In this document: piece after piece, positions 1-6,605 of the stretch | How the letters are laid out: the number at the start of each line of letters is the position of its first letter | How positions within the stretch are numbered: position 1 is the stretch's first letter | Source: Candidatus Aminicenantota bacterium | GTDB lineage: Bacteria; Acidobacteriota; Aminicenantia; UBA2199 | DNA length: 7,207 bases | Reading direction: 5' to 3' | Assembly (NCBI GenBank): GCA_030620255.1 | Contig: JAUXFB010000061.1 | Location: 1 to 7,207, forward strand | The notes under the pieces: generated by a model | The model's input: only the letters and a program-made list of their open reading frames with translations | The model's database searches: none | Told to the model about the DNA's origin: nothing | Made by a program: the position numbers and the translations under genes

Positions 1-329
1 AATTTGGATGGAAACTAATAAAATTTGTAAAATCTAATGGAATTATTATTGTAAAGAATAAAATGTTAATAGGGGTTGGTGCAGGTCAGATGAGTAGAGT
101 TGATTCAGTTGAAATTGCAATTAAAAAAACACAATTTCCATTAGAAGGTTCTACACTCTTATCTGATGCATTTTTCCCATTTGCAGATTCAATAGAAATC
201 GCTGCGAAACATAAAATATCTGTTGTTGTTGAGCCGGGTGGCTCAATTCGTGATAAAGAAGTCATAAAAGAAGCAGAAAATAATAAAATATCTCTATTAT
301 TTACAGGAATAAGACATTTTAAACATTAA
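1..329 (+). CDS. purH: PurH C-terminus: bifunctional AICAR transformylase / IMP cyclohydrolase (5' truncated)
   Basis: This is the last 108 codons of a gene that enters from the left edge; the reading frame is open from base 3 and ends at TAA 327-329. PurH carries out the last two steps of de novo purine synthesis in the cytoplasm: formylation of AICAR, then ring closure to IMP. The fragment belongs to the C-terminal transformylase domain. Family hallmarks seen are FVKSN near the left edge, GAGQMSRVDS, SDAFFPFADS, the PGGSIRDKEVI block and the typical terminal FTGIRHFKH. The ATG at 63 is an internal methionine, not the start, because homologous sequence continues upstream of it in frame. The gene ends 32 bp from the convergent bactofilin gene, and I see no convincing terminator hairpin between them. 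The identification is secure. The N-terminal IMP cyclohydrolase domain lies outside the window. Confidence 0.96.
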   Translation, partial: FGWKLIKFVKSNGIIIVKNKMLIGVGAGQMSRVDSVEIAIKKTQFPLEGSTLLSDAFFPFADSIEIAAKHKISVVVEPGGSIRDKEVIKEAENNKISLLFTGIRHFKH

Positions 330-361
330 CTGCATATTTCTCACATAAAAAAATATAAAAA

Positions 362-772
362 CTATTTCTTTTTAAGATCTTTCCTCTTTTCATTAAAGTA
401 CATAGGAGTTAAGTTTTGGCCATCATCCATTTTTACTTCACCATGAAAATAAGCTCCCTCTTCAATTGCAATACGTTTGCATATAACCTGACCATTAAAA
501 TTTGCAGTTGCTCTCAGTTCAATCATATTTTTAGCAAATATATCTCCTTCCAATTTCCCTTCAATCACTACATTGTTAGCCTCTACTTTGCCCTTTAATT
601 TTGCATTCTTGCCTAAAAATAACAGTGTATCCAATTTCACATTCCCCTGTAACTCACCTTCAATATAAACTTCATTACTCCCGCTAATATTACCCTTTAT
701 TTTGGTTCCAGCCTTGATAATTGTCTTCAAATCATCCTCACTTTTCTCATCTGTAATCCTTTTATCATACAT
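362..772 (-). CDS. Bactofilin (polymer-forming cytoskeletal protein)
   Basis: This encodes a small bactofilin (DUF583/PF04519 family) of 136 residues, or 141 if translation starts at the upstream ATG at 787. Bactofilins polymerise without nucleotide into filaments on the inner face of the membrane and help in cell shape, stalk formation or positioning of cell-wall enzymes. The sequence shows the family core at about residues 18-116: short hydrophobic/glycine repeats typical of a right-handed beta-helix (GTKIKGNISG, YIEGELQGNVK, LKGKVEANNVVIEGKLEGDI, FNGQVICKRIAIEEGAYFHGEVKM). It is flanked by a short charged N-terminus and a lysine-rich tail. I chose the ATG at 772 because a strong GGAGGA (781-776) lies 3-4 nt before it, whereas the ATG at 787 has no ribosome site. 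Both forms begin Met-aromatic (MF or MY), which resembles the short membrane-targeting N-terminus known for bactofilins. A likely promoter lies at 828-856, so it can be expressed independently of the transporter operon upstream. Confidence 0.93.
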   Translation of the reverse strand: MYDKRITDEKSEDDLKTIIKAGTKIKGNISGSNEVYIEGELQGNVKLDTLLFLGKNAKLKGKVEANNVVIEGKLEGDIFAKNMIELRATANFNGQVICKRIAIEEGAYFHGEVKMDDGQNLTPMYFNEKRKDLKKK

Positions 773-827
773 ACTTCCTCCAAACATTTAATATTTAAAT
801 GGATAAATTTTTATTTAACACAAATCT

Positions 828-856
828 ATTCTATATAAAATATATTTATATTTCAA
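828..856 (-). promoter_or_regulatory. Predicted sigma-70-like promoter of the bactofilin gene
   Basis: Read on the minus strand, TTGAAA (856-851) is followed after exactly 17 nt by TAGAAT (833-828), one mismatch from the TATAAT consensus. Transcription would begin near 821, giving a leader of roughly 35-50 nt before the bactofilin start. It lies in the 120-bp gap after the permease gene, which fits separate expression of bactofilin. The region is very AT-rich, so a chance match is possible. Confidence 0.45.
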
Positions 857-909
857 CAAAAAAAATCCTTTGCATTATAAACTTAAAAATTTCCCTCTTT
901 ACCAGAAAT

Positions 910-2145
910 TTAGTCATGCCTGAGAGCTTCTATTGGATCAAGCTTTGATGCCTGGATTGCAGGATATATTCCAAATATTAATCCAATAATCGCACACACT
1001 CCAACAGAAAGAAGAATAGCGCTAAATGACCATCCTGCTGCCCATCCTGCAAAAGCTGATATGGTAAATGATAGAAAAAAACCAAACACAATACCCAACA
1101 CTCCTCCTACTGCAGAAACAGCTATAGTTTCCATTATAAATTGCCTTTTTATATCTTTTTGCCTTGCACCAACTGCCCGTCTTAATCCAATTTCTCTTGT
1201 TCTTTCCAGAACAGTTGCAAGCATTATGTTCATTATTCCTATTCCTCCTACAAGAAGGGATATTCCTGCAATACATGCCATTACAATCGTAAATATTCTC
1301 TGCGTATCTTTGTGCTGTTTCATTAAAGCTTCAGGCACAATAAGTTCAAAATCATCCGTATCTTTATGACGTCTTTTTAAAAGATGATTCAAAGTAACAG
1401 CTGCAATATTACTTGAAAAACCTTTTTTTAATCTGATTCTGAATTCATCTATCTCATTTTCAATAGGTTTAAATCTAAACAACTTAATACCTGTTTGAAT
1501 TGGTATATATATATTGTTTTGTTCACCTTTTAATGTAACTCCTTCGAATTCGCTCTTGCTTAATACCTTATCTTTTAATATCCCAACTATAGTAAACCAC
1601 AGATGATTTATTTTAATGTCATTCCCTATTGGATTTTCTTGAGGGAAAAGAACCTGTGCTACCCTGCTTCCTATCACACATACTCTTGAATATAGAAGAC
1701 CATCTACAGGTAGAATAAATCTTCCATTTTTTAATTTCAGGTTTGCCATTTTTAAATGTGAAGGAGTAACACCAATAACATTTGCCTCGCTATTTCCTAC
1801 ATGAGAAAAAATTGAATAAGTATTTATTTTTTTTAGTGCACTATATGAAGAAAGAAACGGAAGAGTTTCTTTTGAAGAATCAAGATCTCTAAGAGAAAGC
1901 CCCCTTGATTTTTCTCTTATCTCTTTCAATTTATTGTCATCAAAAGTTCTTGCTTTTACAATAATATTTCTTAAGCCCATAGAATCAATTAATTCCAGAG
2001 CCTCCTGTTCTGCACCTTTTCCAATATTCAGCATTGCAATAACTGCTCCAACTCCAAAAATCATTCCCAATAATGTCAGAATTGTTCTTAACTTGTGATG
2101 AAGAAGAGATTCAATTGCCTGAAAAAATTCTACTTTTAATTTCAT
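910..2145 (-). CDS. MacB/FtsX-type ABC transporter permease
   Basis: This inner-membrane subunit (411 residues) is the permease of a MacB/LolCE-like (type VII) ABC transporter, which couples cytoplasmic ATP hydrolysis to movements of a periplasmic domain rather than to a transmembrane channel. The order is: cytoplasmic N-terminal amphipathic stretch (1-18), TM1 about 21-40, MacB periplasmic core domain about 45-280, TM2 about 284-309, the cytoplasmic coupling segment with RTREIGLRRAVGA (315-327), TM3 about 341-364, TM4 about 374-395, and the family-typical end LDPIEALRHD. Length and topology (four TM helices, large first periplasmic loop) match MacB without its fused ATPase; that ATPase is the separate gene at 5737-6402. 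The ATG at 2145 shares one base with the TAA of the upstream adaptor gene (TAATG), with AGGA at 2158-2155 as ribosome site. It is the last gene of the operon. The substrate class (drug, peptide, lipid or lipoprotein) cannot be told from sequence. Confidence 0.94.
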   Translation of the reverse strand: MKLKVEFFQAIESLLHHKLRTILTLLGMIFGVGAVIAMLNIGKGAEQEALELIDSMGLRNIIVKARTFDDNKLKEIREKSRGLSLRDLDSSKETLPFLSSYSALKKINTYSIFSHVGNSEANVIGVTPSHLKMANLKLKNGRFILPVDGLLYSRVCVIGSRVAQVLFPQENPIGNDIKINHLWFTIVGILKDKVLSKSEFEGVTLKGEQNNIYIPIQTGIKLFRFKPIENEIDEFRIRLKKGFSSNIAAVTLNHLLKRRHKDTDDFELIVPEALMKQHKDTQRIFTIVMACIAGISLLVGGIGIMNIMLATVLERTREIGLRRAVGARQKDIKRQFIMETIAVSAVGGVLGIVFGFFLSFTISAFAGWAAGWSFSAILLSVGVCAIIGLIFGIYPAIQASKLDPIEALRHD

Positions 2146-3350
2146 TATTTATCTTCCTGATCAGGATTCCCAAGCGAAATCTGCTCGTCAACGCTTAGGC
2201 CATCATCTATTATTGTCCTTGAAAGACTCCTAATCCCAGTTTTTATGTTTCTTGGTTCAAAACCTTTCTTGTTCTTTACAAAAACATATGAATTTTTGTT
2301 ATTATAGAATATTGCCTGATTTGGAACTGCTATTACATCTGTATATCTATGGACAAATATCAATGCCTTAACCTGGTTTCCAGGTTTCATGATTTCTGAA
2401 TCTGTTTTATCTAAACTGACTCTGGTTTCAAAATATTTAAAAGCACTGTCTTTTTCAATTGCTTTTGCAATTGCGTCAACTCCTTTAACCTTTCCCATAA
2501 AGGTTTTCTGTGGATGAGAATCAAGAACTATTGAACATACAAGATTGCTTTTTAATCCTGACGCTTCAGATTCAAGAATAAATATTTTAGCTTCCATTAT
2601 GCTGAGGTCTGGCAATTTTCCAAGTTTCATGCCAGTCCATACTCTTGACCCGACTCTTGGTTTTTCTCCTCTCCAATTTTTTTGATATACAAAAAGTCCA
2701 TTATGAGGTGCTTTTACTTCCAAAGCATCAAGTGTGTCTTTATACTGCTGCAGTTTTACTAAAATAGTCTTTTTCTTCAACCTCAATAACTGTAACTCAG
2801 CCTCTGCTTTTTTTTTGAATTTTAAGGTTTTATCTTTTAAATGAGTCATTTTTGTATTAAGGAATTTCAGGTTTACTTCAGCATCAATTATTTCATTCTT
2901 TGAAAAAACACTCTCATCTTTAGCTCCGTAGTTTTTTGCTATCTTATTTTCAATAGCAATAATTTTCAGTTCCCCCTCAAGATTACTCTTCTCCTTTTTG
3001 AGTTCTATTTCCTGTTTTTTTAGTTCCAGATCAAGTTTAGCTAAGTTATAGTTCTCAGTTTTAATTCTTTCTCTATAATTGGTTCCATCAAAGCGGATAA
3101 GAACATCACCTTTTTTAACTATTGAATTCTCAGAAGCAAGCCATACAATAATCTGACTCCCCCTCGCTTTTGTAGGAACCTTGATTTGAGTTGCCTTTAC
3201 TGCATTCAATTCACCAAAGCCATTAATAGTGATCTCAAATATTCCCTTTTTAATAGTTAGTACAGCAACTTTTTTTTTATCTGCAGATTGACACCCAAAA
3301 TTGATAAGCAATATAATGAGAACTGAAAAAAAAGAAATATAATTCTTCAT
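2145..3350 (-). CDS. HlyD/MacA-like periplasmic adaptor C (membrane-fusion protein), probable lipoprotein
   Basis: This is the third of three consecutive adaptor paralogues (401 residues). Adaptors of this family bridge the inner-membrane permease and an outer-membrane TolC-like channel. It has a hydrophobic signal at 4-19 ending NFGC, so Cys20 is the likely lipidated residue; Asn at -3 is unusual for a lipobox. The first half of the split biotinyl-lipoyl domain is at about 65-88 (VKKGDVLIRFDG), then a lysine/glutamate/leucine-rich coiled-coil hairpin at about 92-207. The second lipoyl half starts at VKAPHNGLFVY (212-222) and is followed by a WRGEK insertion and LPDLSIM. A beta-barrel domain lies at about 250-335 (LDSHP, FMGKVKG, IMKPG), then a membrane-proximal domain from about 338 (VIAVPNQAIFYN) to the end. 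Its start overlaps the previous gene's stop by 4 nt (ATGA) and its stop overlaps the permease start by 1 nt. The adaptor role is well supported; the partner channel is not in the window. Confidence 0.9.
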   Translation of the reverse strand: MKNYISFFSVLIILLINFGCQSADKKKVAVLTIKKGIFEITINGFGELNAVKATQIKVPTKARGSQIIVWLASENSIVKKGDVLIRFDGTNYRERIKTENYNLAKLDLELKKQEIELKKEKSNLEGELKIIAIENKIAKNYGAKDESVFSKNEIIDAEVNLKFLNTKMTHLKDKTLKFKKKAEAELQLLRLKKKTILVKLQQYKDTLDALEVKAPHNGLFVYQKNWRGEKPRVGSRVWTGMKLGKLPDLSIMEAKIFILESEASGLKSNLVCSIVLDSHPQKTFMGKVKGVDAIAKAIEKDSAFKYFETRVSLDKTDSEIMKPGNQVKALIFVHRYTDVIAVPNQAIFYNNKNSYVFVKNKKGFEPRNIKTGIRSLSRTIIDDGLSVDEQISLGNPDQEDK

Positions 3351-4570
3351 TCAGAACCTACATTATTATCTGATAGAATAATCAATTTATCATTCTGCTT
3401 AACACCACCAAGAATTTCAACCTTTCCTGAAGATCTCATCCCGATTTTTATTTGTACAAGTTTTTTCTTGCCCAGAAGAGCTCTTTTCATAACATACAGG
3501 CCATTATCATTATAAATAATGGCTGATTCAGGTATTTGAAGTACATTATCTTTTGAAGAGATTATTATATCTACTGAGGCAGCCATACCAGGTCTCATAA
3601 TTTCTGCATCAGGATTGTTTATGGATATGATAGTATCGAATACAATGGCTGGTTTTTCATTCGATTTGGTCCTGAATATTCGTCCCAATGATTTAACTTT
3701 TCCTTTAAACAGAATATCAGGGTTTGAGTCCAGTCTTATCTCAACATCCAATCCCTTTTTGATCTTTCCAGCTTGAGATTCCGGGATTACTGCAGCTACA
3801 AGCATATGTTTTAAATCCGGAAGTTCCATTATTGTTTCTCCCTTCCAGATAGTTTCTCCTACAGAACGCTTATTTCCCCTCCAATCCGTTGAATAAACAA
3901 CAATCCCATTTTTAGGGGCTTTTACTTTCATTTTTATTATAGATTCTTTAAGTGTTTTAACCTCTTTTCCCAGTTTTCCTACTAAAATCTCCTTTGAATG
4001 GATTTTAGCTCTCATTCCTCTGATTTGGTTTTTAATCCTGCCTTTACTTAAATTATACTCCAGATTTACAAGTTCAAGATCCATTCTTGCCTTTTTTACT
4101 TCATTCATTGCTGTAAATTGCTCAGGCTGATTCGCTTTTCTCTTAGCCTTATTTCTCCTGACTTCGATTTCTGCAAGTTGAAATTTTAATGATCCCAATG
4201 TTTCTTCTTCCAAAATCCTGATTTTTTCCAATTCCTTTTTTTCAGTTTCAAGTTTTGATTCCCTTAGCATGAGTTTTTCTATGATCTCCTTTGTATCAAA
4301 TTTAGCAATAATATCTCCAGCCTTAACAGGTTTCCCTTCAGGAGCAAGATATGTTAGTGTATATCTCCAGATTCTCCTTGCAGAAGGGCAAAATATGTAT
4401 AATGACTTCTCAGATTTTAACTCACCCATTGCATGTACAGTAATAAGAAAAGGAGCTTGAATTACCTTAACTGTTCTCTCAGCCTTAGAGTTAGAGCATG
4501 AAAGATTAATTATCATTATAATAAAAGATATTATTATAAAGAAAATCCTTGTATTATCTTTTTTTCTCAT
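3347..4570 (-). CDS. HlyD/MacA-like periplasmic adaptor B (membrane-fusion protein), probable lipoprotein
   Basis: This is the second of the three tandem adaptors (407 residues). The N-terminus has basic residues, a hydrophobic stretch at about 9-22 and INLSC, making Cys25 the probable lipidation site, again with Asn at -3. The first lipoyl half is at about 73-92 (PEGKPVKAGDIIAKFDT), and the coiled-coil hairpin is at about 94-210, rich in Lys/Glu/Arg. The second lipoyl half is VKAPKNGIVVY (216-226), followed by DWRGNK and LPDLKHM. The beta-barrel domain contains LDSNPDILFKGKVKSLG and IMRPGM, and the membrane-proximal domain runs from VLQIPESAIIYN to near the C-terminus (IKIGMRSSG). It shares the WRG motif and the lipoprotein signal with adaptor C, so these two look most closely related. 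The ATG at 4570 lies inside the end of the upstream adaptor gene (17-nt overlap) and has no clear Shine-Dalgarno sequence, so translation is probably coupled. Confidence 0.9.
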   Translation of the reverse strand: MRKKDNTRIFFIIISFIIMIINLSCSNSKAERTVKVIQAPFLITVHAMGELKSEKSLYIFCPSARRIWRYTLTYLAPEGKPVKAGDIIAKFDTKEIIEKLMLRESKLETEKKELEKIRILEEETLGSLKFQLAEIEVRRNKAKRKANQPEQFTAMNEVKKARMDLELVNLEYNLSKGRIKNQIRGMRAKIHSKEILVGKLGKEVKTLKESIIKMKVKAPKNGIVVYSTDWRGNKRSVGETIWKGETIMELPDLKHMLVAAVIPESQAGKIKKGLDVEIRLDSNPDILFKGKVKSLGRIFRTKSNEKPAIVFDTIISINNPDAEIMRPGMAASVDIIISSKDNVLQIPESAIIYNDNGLYVMKRALLGKKKLVQIKIGMRSSGKVEILGGVKQNDKLIILSDNNVGSE

Positions 4571-5747
4571 TTTTTTCTATACTGTTTATCTTCTGAAGAA
4601 CCAATCCATTAGATATCTTTTTAGAATTTTTTACTATACAATAAAACTTATTAAATTTAATTGGGTCTATCTTCATCGGATCTTTATTTATAGGCTTGAT
4701 CCAGAATTCATTTTTATTAATAAATATCATATTTAAAGGAACCTTGAGTACATTCTTAAGCTCAAAAGTCTTTATTTCACATTTTACACTCATTCCTGGC
4801 TTCATTACTTTCAAGTCAAGAGAATCAAGACTAATAATTACCATAAAATAATGAGACTTCCCCCACTGTTTTTTCTCTCCTGCACTTTTTGAAATATCAA
4901 TAATTTTCCCATAAAGATGTTTGTCAGGATATGCATCAAGATATATATCTACTCTCTGTCCTGACTTTAGCAATTCTACAACTCCCTCATTTGCCCATGC
5001 TTTTATCTCTAAAGAATTTATATCAGGAATTGATGCAACAGTTGCTGAGGTAAAAATTTCATCTCCAATCTGGATTTTCCTATCCTCCCATGGATGCTTT
5101 GCATAAATTAGTGCACCTGCTGTTTTTGAGTAAATTGTAAGTCCTTTTAACATTTTTTTGTAATTCTCCAGCTCTTCTCTTTTCTGCTTAATCTCAATAT
5201 TCTTCTTTTCTAATTCAGTTTTCATTGATTTAGTTTTAGCAATTTTCTCTACTTTTGCATCTTTTAGCTCCTGTTCCCTCTTTTTCAATTCCATTTGCCC
5301 CTTGTCATATTCATAAAGACTTAGTATGCCTTTAGGCACAGATGCATCTATTTCTGCTTTCTTATATTCAATTTCAGCTTTTTTTACTTTAAAATTCAAT
5401 TCTAATTTTTGATGTTTGTTATCAAATTTTTTTTGATCCAGTTCCTCCTCTAAAACCTCTAAAGCCATCTCAATATTTTCAATTTCATTAACTAAATTTG
5501 AGGTGTCAAACCTTACAACTGGATCTCCTGGCTTAATTTCTGTTCCTTCTTCTGGCATCCATTTAATCTGAATCCGCCATGTATTATTTCTGGGAACAAT
5601 AAAATACTCTGCTTTTTTTGCATGAATACTTCCTGTTAACATGACTTCCTGGATAAAATCTCCCTTTATTACATAATCTTTTGAGAAAAGAGAAGAATAA
5701 AAAAATATAATAGATAAAACCATACAGATAATTGATTTAAATGTCAT
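4554..5747 (-). CDS. HlyD/MacA-like periplasmic adaptor A (membrane-fusion protein), non-lipoprotein
   Basis: This is the first of the three tandem adaptors (397 residues) and the most divergent. The N-terminus ([11 protein letters not shown], hydrophobic to about residue 20, then SLFSKD) looks like a Sec signal peptide or uncleaved anchor. Its only early cysteine, Cys8, sits inside the hydrophobic core and does not form a lipobox. The plan otherwise matches the other two: first lipoyl half at about 62-82 ([17 protein letters not shown]), long charged coiled coil at about 84-200, and second lipoyl half at about 201-240, where the usual APxxG is replaced by [11 protein letters not shown]. It has HPWEDRK in place of the WRGxK of its paralogues, then IPDIN. 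The beta-barrel domain follows with [13 protein letters not shown] and VMKPGM. The C-terminal domain after [12 protein letters not shown] is poorly conserved, and the usual glycine-rich end is largely missing. It starts inside the ATPase gene (11-nt overlap) with GGA (5759-5757) 9 nt before the ATG. Confidence 0.88.
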   Translation of the reverse strand: MTFKSIICMVLSIIFFYSSLFSKDYVIKGDFIQEVMLTGSIHAKKAEYFIVPRNNTWRIQIKWMPEEGTEIKPGDPVVRFDTSNLVNEIENIEMALEVLEEELDQKKFDNKHQKLELNFKVKKAEIEYKKAEIDASVPKGILSLYEYDKGQMELKKREQELKDAKVEKIAKTKSMKTELEKKNIEIKQKREELENYKKMLKGLTIYSKTAGALIYAKHPWEDRKIQIGDEIFTSATVASIPDINSLEIKAWANEGVVELLKSGQRVDIYLDAYPDKHLYGKIIDISKSAGEKKQWGKSHYFMVIISLDSLDLKVMKPGMSVKCEIKTFELKNVLKVPLNMIFINKNEFWIKPINKDPMKIDPIKFNKFYCIVKNSKKISNGLVLQKINSIEKNEKKR

Positions 5748-6402
5748 TTGTTATCTTTCCATCCCTCATATGTATTGCATAATCTGCATATTTTGCAATA
5801 CTCCCTTCATGAGTAACCATAATAATAGTTTGACCTTTTTTATGTAGTTTCTGCAAAAGTTTCATTATCTCTTCTGAGGTTACAGAATCAAGGTTGCCAG
5901 TAGGCTCATCAGCTAAAATAATTGATGGGTTATTTATCAAAGCACGGGCTATTGCTACTCTCTGGCTTTGTCCACCTGATAGCTCAGAAGGTTTATGATA
6001 AATCCTGTCTTTTAACCCCACCATTTCAAGTGATTCAATAGCTTTTTTAATATTATTATAATTATTAGATGAATATAAAAGTGGTAAAGCAACATTTTTT
6101 ATAGCATTTAATCTTGGGAGAAGATTGAAATTTTGAAAAATAAACCCAAGGTTTGAGTTTCTAATTTTTGCCATTTCATCATCATCTAAACTGTTGACCT
6201 CTTTCTCATTAAGAATGTATGTGCCTGATGAAGGTGTATCAAGGCAGCCAATAATATTCATTAAAGTTGATTTCCCGGAACCTGAAGGTCCCATTACAGC
6301 GACAAAATCATTCTTCTTAATATTCAAACTTACATCATCAAGTGCCTTTATAAGGTTTTCACCCATCTGATAATACTTTTTAATATTCTTTAATTGAATC
6401 AT
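5737..6402 (-). CDS. ABC transporter ATPase, MacB/LolD family
   Basis: This is the cytoplasmic ATP-binding subunit (221 residues), the usual size for the stand-alone LolD/FtsE/MacB-N group. Motifs in order: A-loop region with tyrosines at 10-11, Walker [10 protein letters not shown] (38-46), Q-loop [10 protein letters not shown] (Gln90), signature LSGGQ (141-145) followed by [10 protein letters not shown], Walker B IILADEP (161-167, catalytic Glu166), D-loop GNLD (169-172) and switch His198 in VTHE. All catalytic residues are present. The residue after the signature is Ser146 where many relatives have Gln or Glu, a minor change. It is the first gene of the operon, and the dedicated permease is four genes downstream with three adaptors between. 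The ATG at 6402 gives the usual [11 protein letters not shown] family start, although the preceding bases lack a good Shine-Dalgarno sequence. The family assignment is secure; the substrate is unknown. Confidence 0.96.
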   Translation of the reverse strand: MIQLKNIKKYYQMGENLIKALDDVSLNIKKNDFVAVMGPSGSGKSTLMNIIGCLDTPSSGTYILNEKEVNSLDDDEMAKIRNSNLGFIFQNFNLLPRLNAIKNVALPLLYSSNNYNNIKKAIESLEMVGLKDRIYHKPSELSGGQSQRVAIARALINNPSIILADEPTGNLDSVTSEEIMKLLQKLHKKGQTIIMVTHEGSIAKYADYAIHMRDGKITNDI

Positions 6403-6421
6403 TTTCTGTCAATATTTATTA

Positions 6422-6454
6422 TTGATTTAAGTTTACTTTGGGACCATAAATCAA
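6422..6454. repeat. 8-bp inverted repeat with 17-nt spacer in the transporter operon leader
   Basis: TTGATTTA (6422-6429) is perfectly complementary to TAAATCAA (6447-6454), with 17 nt between. It lies downstream of the predicted minus-strand start site (about 6463) and upstream of the ATPase start at 6402. It could therefore be a two-half-site operator with about 25 bp centre-to-centre spacing, or a hairpin in the mRNA leader. The spacer holds one of the few GC-containing patches in the region (GGGACC). The arms are AT-rich, so chance cannot be excluded. Confidence 0.4.
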
Positions 6455-6469
6455 AAAAAATATGACAAA

Positions 6470-6498
6470 ATAATATCATAATTATTGTTAATAATCAA
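6470..6498 (-). promoter_or_regulatory. Predicted promoter of the ABC exporter operon
   Basis: On the minus strand, TTGATT (6498-6493) is followed after 17 nt by TATTAT (6475-6470). The TG of an extended -10 element (TGATATTAT) stands just before it. Transcription would start near 6463, giving a leader of about 60 nt ahead of the ATPase gene. A 15-bp dyad, ATTATT-GTT-AATAAT (6481-6495), falls between the two boxes, where a repressor or MerR-like regulator could act. The call rests on motif matching in AT-rich DNA. Confidence 0.42.
6481..6495. repeat. 15-bp dyad between the -35 and -10 boxes of the exporter promoter
   Basis: ATTATT (6481-6486) and AATAAT (6490-6495) form a perfect 6-bp inverted repeat around GTT. 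It occupies most of the spacer of the predicted minus-strand promoter. This is a possible operator. It consists only of A and T in the arms, so the significance is modest. Confidence 0.3.
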
Positions 6499-6575
6499 TT
6501 TGGCATTGCTCATTTTATAAAATAAAAAAAAAGTTAGTACTTTTCTCTTATGAAAAAGAAATTATTGTCAAAATC

Positions 6576-6605
6576 TGATATAATTATAATTCTTAATCAT
6601 ATAAT
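6576..6605 (+). promoter_or_regulatory. Cluster of three TATAAT boxes before the glycosyltransferase gene
   Basis: Exact TATAAT hexamers occur at 6579-6584, 6585-6590 and 6600-6605. The first is preceded by TGA (6576-6578), making an extended -10 element that needs little from a -35 box; it would start transcription near 6591, about 25 nt before the ATG. The third would start near 6612 and give an almost leaderless message. TTGTCA at 6565-6570 is only 14 nt from the second box, too close for a normal pair. A more distant alternative is TTGGCA (6500-6505), 17 nt, TAAAAA (6523-6528). Confidence 0.4.

Noticed and set aside
63..329. Treating the ATG at 63 as the start of a small separate protein
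   Set aside because: PurH homology (FGWKLIKFVKSN) continues in the same frame to the left edge, so this is only an internal Met of a truncated gene.
330..361. Bidirectional terminator between purH and bactofilin
   Set aside because: The 32-bp gap contains only a run of A residues and a very weak TATTT/AAATA pairing; no stable hairpin is visible.
416..598. Plus-strand 60-codon open frame opposite bactofilin
   Set aside because: It is antisense to the conserved bactofilin core, has no family resemblance and has no ribosome site of note.
884..912. Weak stem-loop at the end of the permease gene (minus-strand arms 911-905 and 893-887, AAATTTC / GAAATTT)
   Set aside because: The 7-bp stem has a single GC pair, overlaps the stop codon and is followed by only two further T residues, so it is not a convincing intrinsic terminator.
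1022..1369. Open frames of 84 and 102 codons overlapping the permease gene (1022-1276 minus, 1061-1369 plus)
   Set aside because: They lie inside a clearly conserved MacB-type gene in other frames, show no recognisable family and have biased, low-information composition; they are shadows of the real gene.
4269..5106. Plus-strand open frames of about 60 codons at 4269-4460 and 4921-5106
   Set aside because: Both are antisense to the conserved lipoyl or barrel parts of adaptors B and A and have no features of their own.
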